Below the pieces are notes generated by a model that was not told the DNA's origin, did not search any database, and saw only the letters and a program-made list of their open reading frames with translations. From Streptomyces candidus (lineage in GTDB: Bacteria; Actinomycetota; Actinomycetes; Streptomycetales; Streptomycetaceae): a stretch of DNA of 64,000 nucleotides. This document shows, in pieces, positions 50,562-59,060 of the stretch; positions within the stretch are counted from its first letter, which is position 1; each line of letters starts with the position of its first letter. The position numbers and the translations under genes are program-made. The stretch is taken from contig NZ_JACHEM010000009.1 of NCBI RefSeq assembly GCF_014207445.1, positions 186,001-250,000 on the forward strand, given 5' to 3'.

Positions 50562-53180
50562 ATGGCCGACGAGAACACCCCTGTGACCCCTGCTCCCGAG
50601 GATCTGACCGTACGGATCGAGCCCGTCGGACTCGAGACCGAGATGCAGCGTTCGTACCTCGACTACGCGATGTCCGTCATCGTCGCGCGTGCGCTGCCCG
50701 ATGTGCGGGACGGTCTGAAGCCCGTGCACCGCCGCGTCCTGTACGCGATGTACGACGGCGGCTACCGGCCCGAGAAGGGCTTCTACAAGTGCGCCCGCGT
50801 CGTCGGTGACGTCATGGGCACGTACCACCCCCACGGCGACTCCTCGATCTACGACGCCCTGGTGCGGCTGGCGCAGCCGTGGTCGATGCGGATGCCGCTG
50901 GTGGCGTCCAACGGCAACTTCGGCTCGCCGGGCAACGACCCTGCGGCCGCTATGCGCTACACCGAGTGCAAGATGGCGAACCTCTCGATGGAGATGGTCC
51001 GCGACATCGACGAGGAGACCGTCGACTTCACGGCCAACTACGACGGCCGTAACCAGGAGCCCACGGTTCTGCCGTCCCGTTTTCCGAACCTGCTGGTCAA
51101 CGGCTCGTCCGGCATCGCCGTCGGTATGGCGACCAACATTCCGCCGCACAACCTGCGCGAGGTCGCCGCGGGTGCGCAGTGGTGCCTGGAGAACCCGGAG
51201 GCCTCCCAGGAGGAGGTCTTGGACGCGCTGCTGGAGCGCATCAAGGGCCCTGATTTCCCGACCGGCGCCCTGGTGGTGGGCCGCAAGGGCATCGAGGAGG
51301 CGTACCGGACGGGCCGCGGCTCGATCACGATGCGCGCCGTCGTTGCGGTCGAGGAGATCCAGAACCGTCAGTGCCTGGTCGTGACGGAGCTCCCGTACCA
51401 GACCAACCCGGACAACCTCGCGCAGAAGATCGCCGACCTGGTGAAGGACGGCAAGGTCGGCGGCATCGCCGACGTCCGTGACGAGACCTCCTCGCGGACC
51501 GGTCAGCGTCTGGTCGTCGTGCTCAAGCGCGACGCCGTCGCCAAGGTGGTGCTGAACAACCTCTACAAGCACACCGACCTGCAGTCGAACTTCAGCGCGA
51601 ACATGCTGGCGCTGGTCGACGGGGTGCCGCGCACGCTGTCGCTGGACGCGTTCATCAGGCACTGGGTGACGCACCAGATCGAAGTCATCGTCCGCCGTAC
51701 GAAGTTCCGCCTTCGCAAGGCGGAGGAGCGGGCGCACATCCTGCGCGGTCTGCTCAAGGCACTGGATGCGATCGACGAGGTCATCGCGCTGATCCGCCGC
51801 TCCAACACGGTCGAGATCGCCCGTGAGGGACTGATGGGCCTGCTGTCGATCGACGAGATCCAGGCGAACGCGATCCTGGAGATGCAGCTGCGCCGGCTGG
51901 CCGCCCTGGAGCGCCAGAAGATCGTGGCGGAGCACGACGAACTCCAGACCAAGATCAACGAGTACAACGAGATTCTGGCCTCACCGGAGCGCCAGCGTGC
52001 CATCGTCAGCGAGGAACTGGCCGTCATCGTCGACAAGTTCGGCGACGACCGGCGCTCGCAGCTGGTGCCCTTCGACGGCGACATGTCCATGGAGGACCTG
52101 ATCGCCGAAGAGGACATCGTCGTCACCATCACCAACGGTGGCTACGTGAAGCGCACCAAGACCGAGGACTACCGGTCGCAGAAGCGCGGCGGCAAGGGTG
52201 TGCGCGGTACGAAGCTGAAGCAGGACGACATCGTCGACCACTTCTTCGTGTCGACCACTCACCACTGGTTGCTGTTCTTCACGAACAAGGGCCGGGTGTA
52301 CCGGGCGAAGGCCTACGAGCTTCCCGACGCCGGGCGTGACGCGCGAGGCCAGCACGTGGCGAACCTGCTGGCGTTCCAGCCGGACGAGAAGATCGCCCAG
52401 ATCCTGGCGATCCGGGACTACGACGCGGCGCCGTACCTGATCCTGGCCACCAAGGGCGGCCTGGTGAAGAAGACGTCGCTGAAGGATTACGACTCGCCCC
52501 GTTCGGGTGGTGTCATCGCCATCAACCTGCGGGAGACCGCGGACGGCAGCGACGACGAGCTGATCGGTGCGGAGCTGGTGTCGGCGGAGGACGATCTGCT
52601 GCTGGTCAGCAGGAAGGCCCAGTCGATCCGGTTCACGGCGACGGACGATGCGCTGCGCCCGATGGGCCGGGCGACGTCCGGTGTGAAGGGCATGAGTTTC
52701 CGTGAGGGTGACGAACTGCTCTCGATGAATGTGGTCAGGCCCGGTACGTTCGTCTTCACCGCGACCGACGGCGGGTACGCGAAGCGCACCCCGGTCGACG
52801 AGTACCGCGTCCAGGGTCGCGGTGGTCTGGGCATCAAGGCCGCCAAGATCGTGGAGGACCGGGGCTCGCTCGTGGGCGCGCTGGTGGTGGAGGCGACGGA
52901 CGAGATCCTCGCCATCACCCTCGGCGGTGGTGTGATTCGTACGCGAGTCAACGAAGTCAGGGAGACGGGCCGTGACACCATGGGCGTCCAACTGATCAAC
53001 CTGGGCAAGCGGGATGCCGTCGTCGGCATCGCCCGCAACGCCGAGGCCGGTCGTGAGGCCGAGGAGGTCGACGGTGCCGAGAACGGGCCGGAGACCGATG
53101 TGGACAGTGCGGTCACTGCCATGACCGCGGCCGAAGTAGCCGAGGGCGCAGAGTCCTCGGCTGGGGAGCGCGAGGAGTAA
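50562..53180 (+). CDS. gyrA: DNA gyrase subunit A
   Basis: An 872-residue cleavage subunit. The catalytic tyrosine is Y133 in AAAMRYTECKM. The quinolone-determining region HPHGDSSIYDALVRLAQ has Ser94 and Asp98 at the positions of E. coli Ser83 and Asp87, so it is of the susceptible type. The GyrA-box is Q-K-R-G-G-K-G at about residue 545, leading the six-bladed DNA-wrapping C-terminal domain. An acidic Glu-rich tail ends the protein. Confidence 0.98.
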   Translation: MADENTPVTPAPEDLTVRIEPVGLETEMQRSYLDYAMSVIVARALPDVRDGLKPVHRRVLYAMYDGGYRPEKGFYKCARVVGDVMGTYHPHGDSSIYDALVRLAQPWSMRMPLVASNGNFGSPGNDPAAAMRYTECKMANLSMEMVRDIDEETVDFTANYDGRNQEPTVLPSRFPNLLVNGSSGIAVGMATNIPPHNLREVAAGAQWCLENPEASQEEVLDALLERIKGPDFPTGALVVGRKGIEEAYRTGRGSITMRAVVAVEEIQNRQCLVVTELPYQTNPDNLAQKIADLVKDGKVGGIADVRDETSSRTGQRLVVVLKRDAVAKVVLNNLYKHTDLQSNFSANMLALVDGVPRTLSLDAFIRHWVTHQIEVIVRRTKFRLRKAEERAHILRGLLKALDAIDEVIALIRRSNTVEIAREGLMGLLSIDEIQANAILEMQLRRLAALERQKIVAEHDELQTKINEYNEILASPERQRAIVSEELAVIVDKFGDDRRSQLVPFDGDMSMEDLIAEEDIVVTITNGGYVKRTKTEDYRSQKRGGKGVRGTKLKQDDIVDHFFVSTTHHWLLFFTNKGRVYRAKAYELPDAGRDARGQHVANLLAFQPDEKIAQILAIRDYDAAPYLILATKGGLVKKTSLKDYDSPRSGGVIAINLRETADGSDDELIGAELVSAEDDLLLVSRKAQSIRFTATDDALRPMGRATSGVKGMSFREGDELLSMNVVRPGTFVFTATDGGYAKRTPVDEYRVQGRGGLGIKAAKIVEDRGSLVGALVVEATDEILAITLGGGVIRTRVNEVRETGRDTMGVQLINLGKRDAVVGIARNAEAGREAEEVDGAENGPETDVDSAVTAMTAAEVAEGAESSAGEREE

Positions 53181-53183
53181 GTC

Positions 53184-53918
53184 GTGAGTGGAGCCACGGG
53201 CACCGGAAAAAAAGCTTCCGGGGCCGGAGCACCCGGTGCCCGTGGCTCTGCCGCGGACTCCCAGGGGGGAACTGTGACAGATACCCGGGGGCCGCAGCCC
53301 CCACAGGGGTACGACGGGTATGCGGCGGGGCCGCTGCCCGGCGAGCGGGACAAGCCGGCCCAGGGGCCGGACTCCCAGCCGTACCACCCGCCTCAGGCGT
53401 ACCAAGCTGCCCCCGCGGGTGGCGGCGGCACGCACGGCGGGCAGCGTGGCCCCCAGCAGGCCGGTGGAGGCACGCAGGGCGAGCAGGCGGAGGCGGCGGT
53501 GCGTCGTCCTCGTACGGGGGCACGGACGACGCCTCGTACGCGCAAGGCGCGGCTGCGGGTGGCGAAGGCCGACCCATGGTCGGTGATGAAGGTCAGCTTC
53601 CTGCTGTCGATCGCGCTGGGTATCTGCACGGTGATCGCGGCGGCCGTGCTGTGGATGGTCATGGATGCCATGGGCGTCTTCGAGACCGTCGGCGGCACGA
53701 TCAGTGAGGCGACGAGTTCGACGGCCGGCTCCGTGGAGAGCGTCGGGTTCGACCTCCAGTCGTTCCTGTCGCTGCCTCGGGTGCTGATCTTCACCTCGGT
53801 GATCGCGGTGATCGACGTGGTGCTGGCGACGGCTCTTGCGACGCTGGGGGCGTTCATCTACAACCTCTCGGCCGGTTTCGTGGGCGGCGTGGAGCTCACG
53901 CTCGCCGAGGACGAGTAG
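53184..53918 (+). CDS. DUF3566 membrane protein next to gyrA
   Basis: A 244-residue actinobacterial protein with GTG start three bases after the gyrA stop. The first 120 residues are a Gly/Pro/Gln-rich disordered tail. The DUF3566 core has two membrane helices (VSFLLSIALGICTVIAAAVLWMVM, shown in part, and LIFTSVIAVIDVVLATALATLG), joined by a Ser-rich loop. Relatives sit beside gyrA in mycobacteria as well. The function is unknown; a role in envelope or division is only suspected. Confidence 0.88.
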   Translation: MSGATGTGKKASGAGAPGARGSAADSQGGTVTDTRGPQPPQGYDGYAAGPLPGERDKPAQGPDSQPYHPPQAYQAAPAGGGGTHGGQRGPQQAGGGTQGEQAEAAVRRPRTGARTTPRTRKARLRVAKADPWSVMKVSFLLSIALGICTVIAAAVLWMVMDAMGVFETVGGTISEATSSTAGSVESVGFDLQSFLSLPRVLIFTSVIAVIDVVLATALATLGAFIYNLSAGFVGGVELTLAEDE

Positions 53919-54002
53919 GGCCTCGTGGTGGGGGGTGGGGAACCGATTTTGGGACTTCCCCCCACGTGCGCTAATCTTCAGGAGTCAGCGCGCGAGCGCG
54001 GC

Positions 54003-54076
54003 GGGGCTATAGCTCAGTTGGTTAGAGCGCATCCCTGATAAGGATGAGGCCACAGGTTCAAATCCTGTTAGCCCCA
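54003..54076 (+). tRNA. tRNA-Ile (GAT)
   Basis: A 74-base cloverleaf: acceptor GGGGCTA pairs with TAGCCCC, discriminator A at 54076. The anticodon stem CATCC/GGATG encloses loop CTGATAA with anticodon GAT at 54037-54039. The T-arm contains GTTCAAATC. CCA is not encoded. Gene position after gyrA is conserved in Streptomyces. Confidence 0.98.
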
Positions 54077-54081
54077 CAGTG

Positions 54082-54125
54082 ACCGGTTGGCCCGGACGAG
54101 GAATTCCTCGTCCGGGCCAACCGGT
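54082..54125 (+). terminator. 44-bp perfect palindrome after tRNA-Ile
   Basis: Positions 54082-54103 are the exact reverse complement of 54104-54125, centred on GAATTC and followed by TTT. It begins six bases after the tRNA and is the evident terminator. Confidence 0.9.
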
Positions 54126-54234
54126 TTTGTGCGTCGGAAAGTTGGCGCACCCCGTAGGTCACCGATCGGTATCGGTCGGTGTGTATAGTCGGCCGCCAAA
54201 GGTCTCCTACGTCAAGGAAAGACGAGGTCGCGCG

Positions 54235-54369
54235 GTGAAGAAGCTTCTCCTGGTCGCACTGGCCGCCATTGGCGGGCTCCTCGTGTACCGCCAGATCCAG
54301 GCGGATCGCGCCGAGCAGGATCTGTGGACGGAGGCGACTGACTCCGTGCCCGCAGGTTCGGGTGTCTGA
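54235..54369 (+). CDS. DLW-39 family small protein
   Basis: A 44-residue peptide with GTG start: KKLLLVALAAIGGLLVYRQI is one membrane segment, then the defining D-L-W within AEQDLWTEA. This very short family is found in actinobacteria downstream of gyrA and a tRNA gene, as here. Likely membrane-anchored; function unknown. A strong hairpin follows. Confidence 0.85.
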   Translation: MKKLLLVALAAIGGLLVYRQIQADRAEQDLWTEATDSVPAGSGV

Positions 54370-54387
54370 GCCCCAGTAGTCACCCAC

Positions 54388-54420
54388 AGGGCCCCGGCCG
54401 CTTCGAGCGGCCGGGGCCCT
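54388..54420 (+). terminator. Terminator after the DLW-39 gene
   Basis: A 15-bp perfect stem (54388-54402 with 54406-54420) closes a TCG loop. No long U-tract follows. Confidence 0.9.
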
Positions 54421-55133
54421 GTGCTGTGCCGGAACGGCCATGTGAGTGCTCTGCGGGCATGTTGCCGTTCCGGGATCGGGGCGAATTCACGCCCGTGTTC
54501 CGCTGTGCAAAGCGCTGACTTGCGGGAGCGAATGCAGGGAAACCCGGAAGAAGCGGCGAGTGTGGGATGAGGGCGGGGACTGCCATGGCCGCCAATCATC
54601 GCTGGGCTTGCTCGCAGCAGGAGCGGTTGCTGTTTCACGTGAAACACAGTGTGCTGCGATCGGTGATGTTTCACGTGAAACGCCTGGCTCGACGTGGACT
54701 GGCCAACGGTCGCCAGTCCGACGCCGTGACTGAACAAGCACTCGGCCCCCAGCCAGTGATGCGGTTCGTGCGCGGCGTAAGACCCGCCGGGGCGCCTCCG
54801 CGCTTCCGTCCGTCGTAGATTCCTCCACGGGCCGCACAGGGCCTTCTCGGGGCTGCTTAGAGGCTGCCCGGGCAACGTGCCGCACATGGATTGCCGTCGA
54901 GGTGACGAACGCTCAGGACCCGCGAGCAGAAAGCCGCTTGCGAGGGCGGAGGTCCGCGCGGCCGTGCGTCGGCTGGGAAGTCACCCACCCGGACAGACAG
55001 TTCCATGGGGCGCGAGGCAGGATGGTCCATCGCGAGCGCGGTGGCAGCCGGTGGAGCGATAGGGAAGGTGGCCGCTCTCGTGCTTCTGGCGGTGCGGCGA
55101 CGGACGACCGGGGACACGGAAGAGGGGTGGCGT
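54421..55133. other. 713-base gene-poor region with two parS sites
   Basis: No convincing gene is visible. Open frames here lack ribosome sites, hydrophobic patterning or family motifs. The region contains the parS pair at 54632-54681. The last part may carry the promoter of the secreted protein gene. Confidence 0.5.
54632..54681. other. parS: Two parS centromere sites
   Basis: Exact GTTTCACGTGAAAC copies at 54632-54645 and 54668-54681, 36 bases apart. These are the rightmost parS copies in the window. Confidence 0.95.
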
Positions 55134-56513
55134 GTGAAGGGACAGCGCAGCAGCTACGAGGGACGCCGGGCGCTCCGGGGGGTGCTTGCCGGGACAGCGG
55201 CGCTGTGCGTGGTGGCGGGGCTCCCCGGGCAGGCGTGGGCGGATGAGCCCGCCCCCTACGTCTTCGCCACGGCGGCCCAGCCGGTCCGGGGTGCGGTGAG
55301 TACGGCGGAGGCTCCGGCCCTGGCGGCCGGGAGGACGTACAGGGACAGCATCGAACCGACGGGCAAACGGTTCTACCGGCTGGACCTCGACGCACGGACG
55401 AACGCGTACGTATCGGCCGTCGCCGTGCCAAAGCTCGGCGCCAAGGTCGGATCGGGCGACGATCTGAAGGTGTCCGTCCTGGACCGCGACAGCAGTTCCT
55501 GCGACCCGGGCGACCGGGTGTCCTTCGGCGGTTCGGACGGCTACGCGCGGCCGCTCAGCACGTACGCGGGCAGGCTGATCGAAAAGGGCTCCAGGAGCTG
55601 CCAGGACGCCGGCACGTACTACGTACTGGTCGAGCGGGGCAGTTCGGCGACGTCCGCGCCGGAGAACTGGGACCTGGAGATCCGCCACCAGACCGAACCC
55701 GGCCTCAAGACGGCAGGGCCGACGAAGGCCGCGGAGAGCTGGCCCAGTGCCTCTCCCGACCCGCCCACCGGCGGCCCGCAGAAGCGCCATGGTGGCACCG
55801 GCTTCAACGATGCCACCGGGCTGACCACTGGTGAATGGAGCGACGGGATCAGGCCCGGAGAGTCGCTGTTCTACCGGGTGCCGGTCGACTGGGGACAGCA
55901 GATCTTCTCCGACATCGACCTGCACAGCGCGGTCGGTGAGAAGAAGGGTGCCGTCGGCAGCGCGCTGTCCTTCGCCCTGTTCAACCCGGCGCGCGGCTTC
56001 GTGCAGCAAGCGAACCCGCTTCTGTACGACGGGAAGCAGAAGTCGGCGTCGATGGACCCGCTCCCGCCCGTGGCGTACGAGAATCGCTTCACCTCCAGCA
56101 GCGGCGACAAGAACATGCAGCTGGCCGGCTGGTACTACCTGCGGGTCACGTTGAATCCCAAGGTGGGCAAGGTCTTCGGTGACCAGTCCTACGGGATGAC
56201 GCTGCGAGTCGGCGTCAAGGGCGAGGAGGGAAAGGCCGGACCCGCCTACGCGGGAGCTGCGGGCGACTTCGGCGTCTCGGACGAAGACCGGGAGGCGGCG
56301 GCCGACGGGGTGAGCGCAGCGCAGGAGGAGCGCAGCGGCACGATGCGGGTGGTCGCGGCGGCCGGGATCGGCTCAGGGACCGTGCTCGTCCTCGGGCTCG
56401 GAGTGTGGACGCTGCTGGCTCGTCGGCGGGCGGGCACGGAGGTCCCCGGCTCCGCGTCGGCCGCCGTGCCACAGCACCAGGAGCAGAGGTACGGGCCGCC
56501 CGCAGGCTTCTAG
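55134..56513 (+). CDS. Secreted, membrane-anchored protein, unknown function
   Basis: 459 residues, not recognised. The GTG at 55134 (after AGAGGGG) gives a clear signal peptide: basic start KGQRSSYEGRRALR, hydrophobic LAGTAALCVVAGL, cleavage near QAWADE. The extracellular part has repeated beta-rich blocks, such as FYRLDLDARTNAYVSAVAV and LFYRVPVDWGQQIFSDIDL, each reading like a carbohydrate- or peptide-binding sandwich. One C-terminal membrane helix (VVAAAGIGSGTVLVLGLGVW) and a short tail follow. It converges with a Ser/Thr kinase gene. Confidence 0.75.
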   Translation: MKGQRSSYEGRRALRGVLAGTAALCVVAGLPGQAWADEPAPYVFATAAQPVRGAVSTAEAPALAAGRTYRDSIEPTGKRFYRLDLDARTNAYVSAVAVPKLGAKVGSGDDLKVSVLDRDSSSCDPGDRVSFGGSDGYARPLSTYAGRLIEKGSRSCQDAGTYYVLVERGSSATSAPENWDLEIRHQTEPGLKTAGPTKAAESWPSASPDPPTGGPQKRHGGTGFNDATGLTTGEWSDGIRPGESLFYRVPVDWGQQIFSDIDLHSAVGEKKGAVGSALSFALFNPARGFVQQANPLLYDGKQKSASMDPLPPVAYENRFTSSSGDKNMQLAGWYYLRVTLNPKVGKVFGDQSYGMTLRVGVKGEEGKAGPAYAGAAGDFGVSDEDREAAADGVSAAQEERSGTMRVVAAAGIGSGTVLVLGLGVWTLLARRRAGTEVPGSASAAVPQHQEQRYGPPAGF

Positions 56514-56562
56514 ACCGGGTGCAGGGCCCGCCTGTCGGCGGGCTGGGCGCCGACAGGGCGCT

Positions 56563-58107
56563 TCAGGCCTGTGTCAGGGCCCAGAAGCCCACGGCGAAAC
56601 ACAGCAGGGCGAGCACCAGGACCGGGACCGTCACCTTCGGGGGCGGGCCCGGCCGTCGTCGCGAGGCCGCCCTGGCGGGCGCAGGCTGCGGGTGCGGTCC
56701 GAGCGGAGGGTGCGGTGCGAACTCGGGGTGGGGAGCGGCATGCGGGTGCTGCCGGACCTGCGGCGCCGAGGGTGCCGCAGGCCCGGGAGCGGGAGAGGTG
56801 TAGCCACGGGTGGCGGGCTGCTGGTGAGCGACCGCACCGGTGAGGGCCTGGGAAGAGTCAGGCGGTGTCCCGTAGTGGGGAGGGGCCGGGTGGCCAGGTG
56901 CGGGGGACGGGGCGGCCTGCGGTGGCGGCGCGAGGTGAAAGCTGCCGGTCTGCGACATCGAGCCGCCGGCCGCCTGCGACGTCGAGGACGCGGAAGAGGC
57001 GGGGGCCTGGCCGGGCGAGTACGTCTGGCCGGGCGGTGAGTACGTTTGCCCGCCCGGGGTGGTCGGCGCCTGGGCGGACTCGGGCGACGGACCGTGGTGG
57101 GGCGGCACGCTGGGGGGCGGGGTGACGGGGGGCCGCGCGCGGTGGGCCGGGGTGGCGGAGTCACGGCCGCGCGACGAATGGGAGGCGGCGGCTCGGGACG
57201 GGCGGGGGTCGGAGGTGTGCGGGGAACGTTCGGGGCCCGACGGGCCGAAGCCCGCCGGGAGGGGGCCGATCTGGTCGAACACCTCGACGGGGTCCTCGTC
57301 GGGGTGGGCGTCCGGCAGCATCTCGACCGCTGTGGTCAGTGCCTTGCGGACTCCTGTGGCCGTACGGAACCGGGCCTGCGGGTCGGGCTGGAGCAGGCCC
57401 GCCACGACCTGCCACAGCGGCTCCTCAATGCCTTGCGGGGCGGCGGGAACTCCGTACGTGGAGAAGTGTTCGACCAGCGCCCTGGAGTCCGGTTTGCGGC
57501 CCTGGAGTAGGTAGAGGGCGACCAGGCCGACCGCGAACAGGTCGGCCGGGAAGTCCGGTTCGGCACCCAGCAGCTGTTCGGGTGCGAAGTAGCCCGGCGT
57601 TCCGAAGACGTAATCCGTCTCGGTGAGGCGGGGTTCGCCCTTGCGCATGGAGATGCCGAAGTCGGACAGCCGCAGGTGCGGGCGGCTGGCGCCCGTGGCC
57701 TCCATGAGGATGTTCGCGGGCTTGATGTCGCGGTGCACGACGCCCTCCGCGTGCACGGCGGCCAGTCCCGCGAGGAGCTGGTCGAGGAGGGTGCAGACGA
57801 ACCGGGGCGGGAGCGGGCCGTAGTCCCCGATGACGTGGGCGAGCGACCCGCCGGCCACCAGGTCCATCGTGAACAGCACCTTGTCGTCGTCCGCCGCCCA
57901 GCTGGCAGGCGCCAGGACATGCGGATGGTCGATGCGCAGTGCCTGTTCGCGGACGAAGCGCAACAGGGTGTGCGCGTCGCTCTGCTGAAGGACCTTCGCG
58001 GCGACGTAACGCCGCCTCCGGTGGTCCCAGGCGCGCCAGACCGCGCCCACCCCGCCCCGGCCGATCGGGTCGATCAGCTCGTACCGCCCCGCGAATACTT
58101 CACCCAT
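56563..58107 (-). CDS. Serine/threonine protein kinase (Hanks type)
   Basis: A 514-residue membrane kinase with all catalytic residues: G-loop G-R-G-G-V-G-A-V, V-A-A-K lysine, H-R-D-I-K-P-A-N, D-F-G and the activation-segment APE equivalent F-A-P-E-Q. The kinase domain covers about 1-265. A Pro/Ser/Gln-rich linker of about 220 residues follows, and the last 20 residues form a membrane helix (VPVLVLALLCFAVGFWAL) with almost nothing outside, so there is no obvious extracellular sensor. It lies 72 bases downstream of an HTH gene on the same strand. Confidence 0.92.
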   Translation of the reverse strand: MGEVFAGRYELIDPIGRGGVGAVWRAWDHRRRRYVAAKVLQQSDAHTLLRFVREQALRIDHPHVLAPASWAADDDKVLFTMDLVAGGSLAHVIGDYGPLPPRFVCTLLDQLLAGLAAVHAEGVVHRDIKPANILMEATGASRPHLRLSDFGISMRKGEPRLTETDYVFGTPGYFAPEQLLGAEPDFPADLFAVGLVALYLLQGRKPDSRALVEHFSTYGVPAAPQGIEEPLWQVVAGLLQPDPQARFRTATGVRKALTTAVEMLPDAHPDEDPVEVFDQIGPLPAGFGPSGPERSPHTSDPRPSRAAASHSSRGRDSATPAHRARPPVTPPPSVPPHHGPSPESAQAPTTPGGQTYSPPGQTYSPGQAPASSASSTSQAAGGSMSQTGSFHLAPPPQAAPSPAPGHPAPPHYGTPPDSSQALTGAVAHQQPATRGYTSPAPGPAAPSAPQVRQHPHAAPHPEFAPHPPLGPHPQPAPARAASRRRPGPPPKVTVPVLVLALLCFAVGFWALTQA

Positions 58108-58179
58108 TGCGCTGCGCCCGCTCCCCGATCCGCTTCGTACCGCTTCCGTACGGCTCGCCCGTCCGCTTCCGGCCGGCCG

Positions 58180-58728
58180 TCAGCTCTGGTGTGCCTCGTA
58201 GTGCGCGATCGCCTCGGCGGTGCGCCCGGCCCCGTACACCCGCAGGAACTCTGCCAGTTCCGGATGGTCGGCGGAGAGGGAATCCGCTGCGTGGATGATG
58301 TCCCCCGCCCCCGCCACCGACCGCAGCAGCGACTGGATCTCGCGGACCACGCGGCGCACTGTTGGCGCGCCCGAACTGGACGTCGTCTGGCTGGTGGTGC
58401 TCAGCACCGATCCGCCCTGCGACTTCCTGATCTCTTCCATTCGGTCGGTGGCCTCCCCCGCGCTGACGCTGCCGTCCGCGACCTGGCCCGCGAGGTCCTG
58501 CAGCGCCTGCACGCGCTGGACCACCGCCGGGTTGCCGATCTTGGCCCGCTGGCCGCTCATCAGCTGGGACAGCATGGGCGCGGACAGGCCGAGTACGGCG
58601 GCGAGCCTGGCTTGGTTGAGGCCCAGGTCGTCTATGAGGCGGCGGAAGAGCGCCCCCAGCGGCTCCCCGTACCAACTGCGCTGAAGCTCCCTGGCTCTCG
58701 CCGCGGCTTCCTGCTGTGCTGCGTCCAT
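58180..58728 (-). CDS. Helix-turn-helix DNA-binding protein
   Basis: A 182-residue protein with an XRE-like helix-turn-helix at about residues 30-55 (LNQARLAAVLGLSAPMLSQL, then MSGQRAKIGNP). The C-terminal half contains a Ser/Thr-rich linker and a helical domain (LADFL-type, ending RTAEAIAHYEAHQS). The ATG ending at 58728 follows GGGGAG. It precedes the kinase gene and is probably co-transcribed, so it could be a kinase target; this is inference. Confidence 0.82.
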   Translation of the reverse strand: MDAAQQEAAARARELQRSWYGEPLGALFRRLIDDLGLNQARLAAVLGLSAPMLSQLMSGQRAKIGNPAVVQRVQALQDLAGQVADGSVSAGEATDRMEEIRKSQGGSVLSTTSQTTSSSGAPTVRRVVREIQSLLRSVAGAGDIIHAADSLSADHPELAEFLRVYGAGRTAEAIAHYEAHQS

Positions 58729-58889
58729 CTGCGTCTCCCCTTCGCTGCTGCGAACCTCGCGGTGCATCTTACGGAGAGTGGTCGTCGGCGGGGAGCCCCA
58801 ATCTGTTTGCGAAATTACCGGGGACACCCGCTACTCTGGTGTCCGTCGGTCGCCGGGTGCTGTTCCGCTCGCTTCCCGACACCCTTTCC

Positions 58890-58962
58890 GGGGCCTTAGC
58901 TCAGTTGGTAGAGCGCTGCCTTTGCAAGGCAGATGTCAGGAGTTCGAATCTCCTAGGCTCCA
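58890..58962 (+). tRNA. tRNA-Ala (TGC)
   Basis: A 73-base cloverleaf: acceptor GGGGCCT pairs with AGGCTCC (one G-T pair), discriminator A. The anticodon stem CTGCC/GGCAG encloses TTTGCAA with anticodon TGC at 58923-58925. The T-arm contains GTTCGAATC. CCA is not encoded. A promoter-like TTGCGA (58807) and TACTCT (58832) precede it with 19-base spacing. Confidence 0.98.
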
Positions 58963-58994
58963 CAGCGGATCCGCAGAGGATCCAATGGCATGAC

Positions 58995-59035
58995 AAAGAC
59001 CCCTCGGGCTGCACTTCGCAGCTCGGGGGGTCTTT
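58995..59035. terminator. Terminator between tRNA-Ala and DUF5324 gene
   Basis: An 18-bp stem with two wobble pairs (58995-59012 with 59018-59035) closes an ACTTC loop. Both neighbours converge on it. Confidence 0.88.
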
Positions 59036-59060
59036 GCCGTCACTCGGGGCGGGTCCGGTG

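Noticed and set aside
48339..51935. Minus-strand open frame of 1198 codons across gyrB and gyrA
   Set aside because: It is the complement of two clear gyrase genes. The composition is His/Arg/Leu/Asp-rich without any motif.
50562..53180. Quinolone-resistance substitution in gyrA
   Set aside because: The key positions are Ser94 and Asp98, as in susceptible enzymes.
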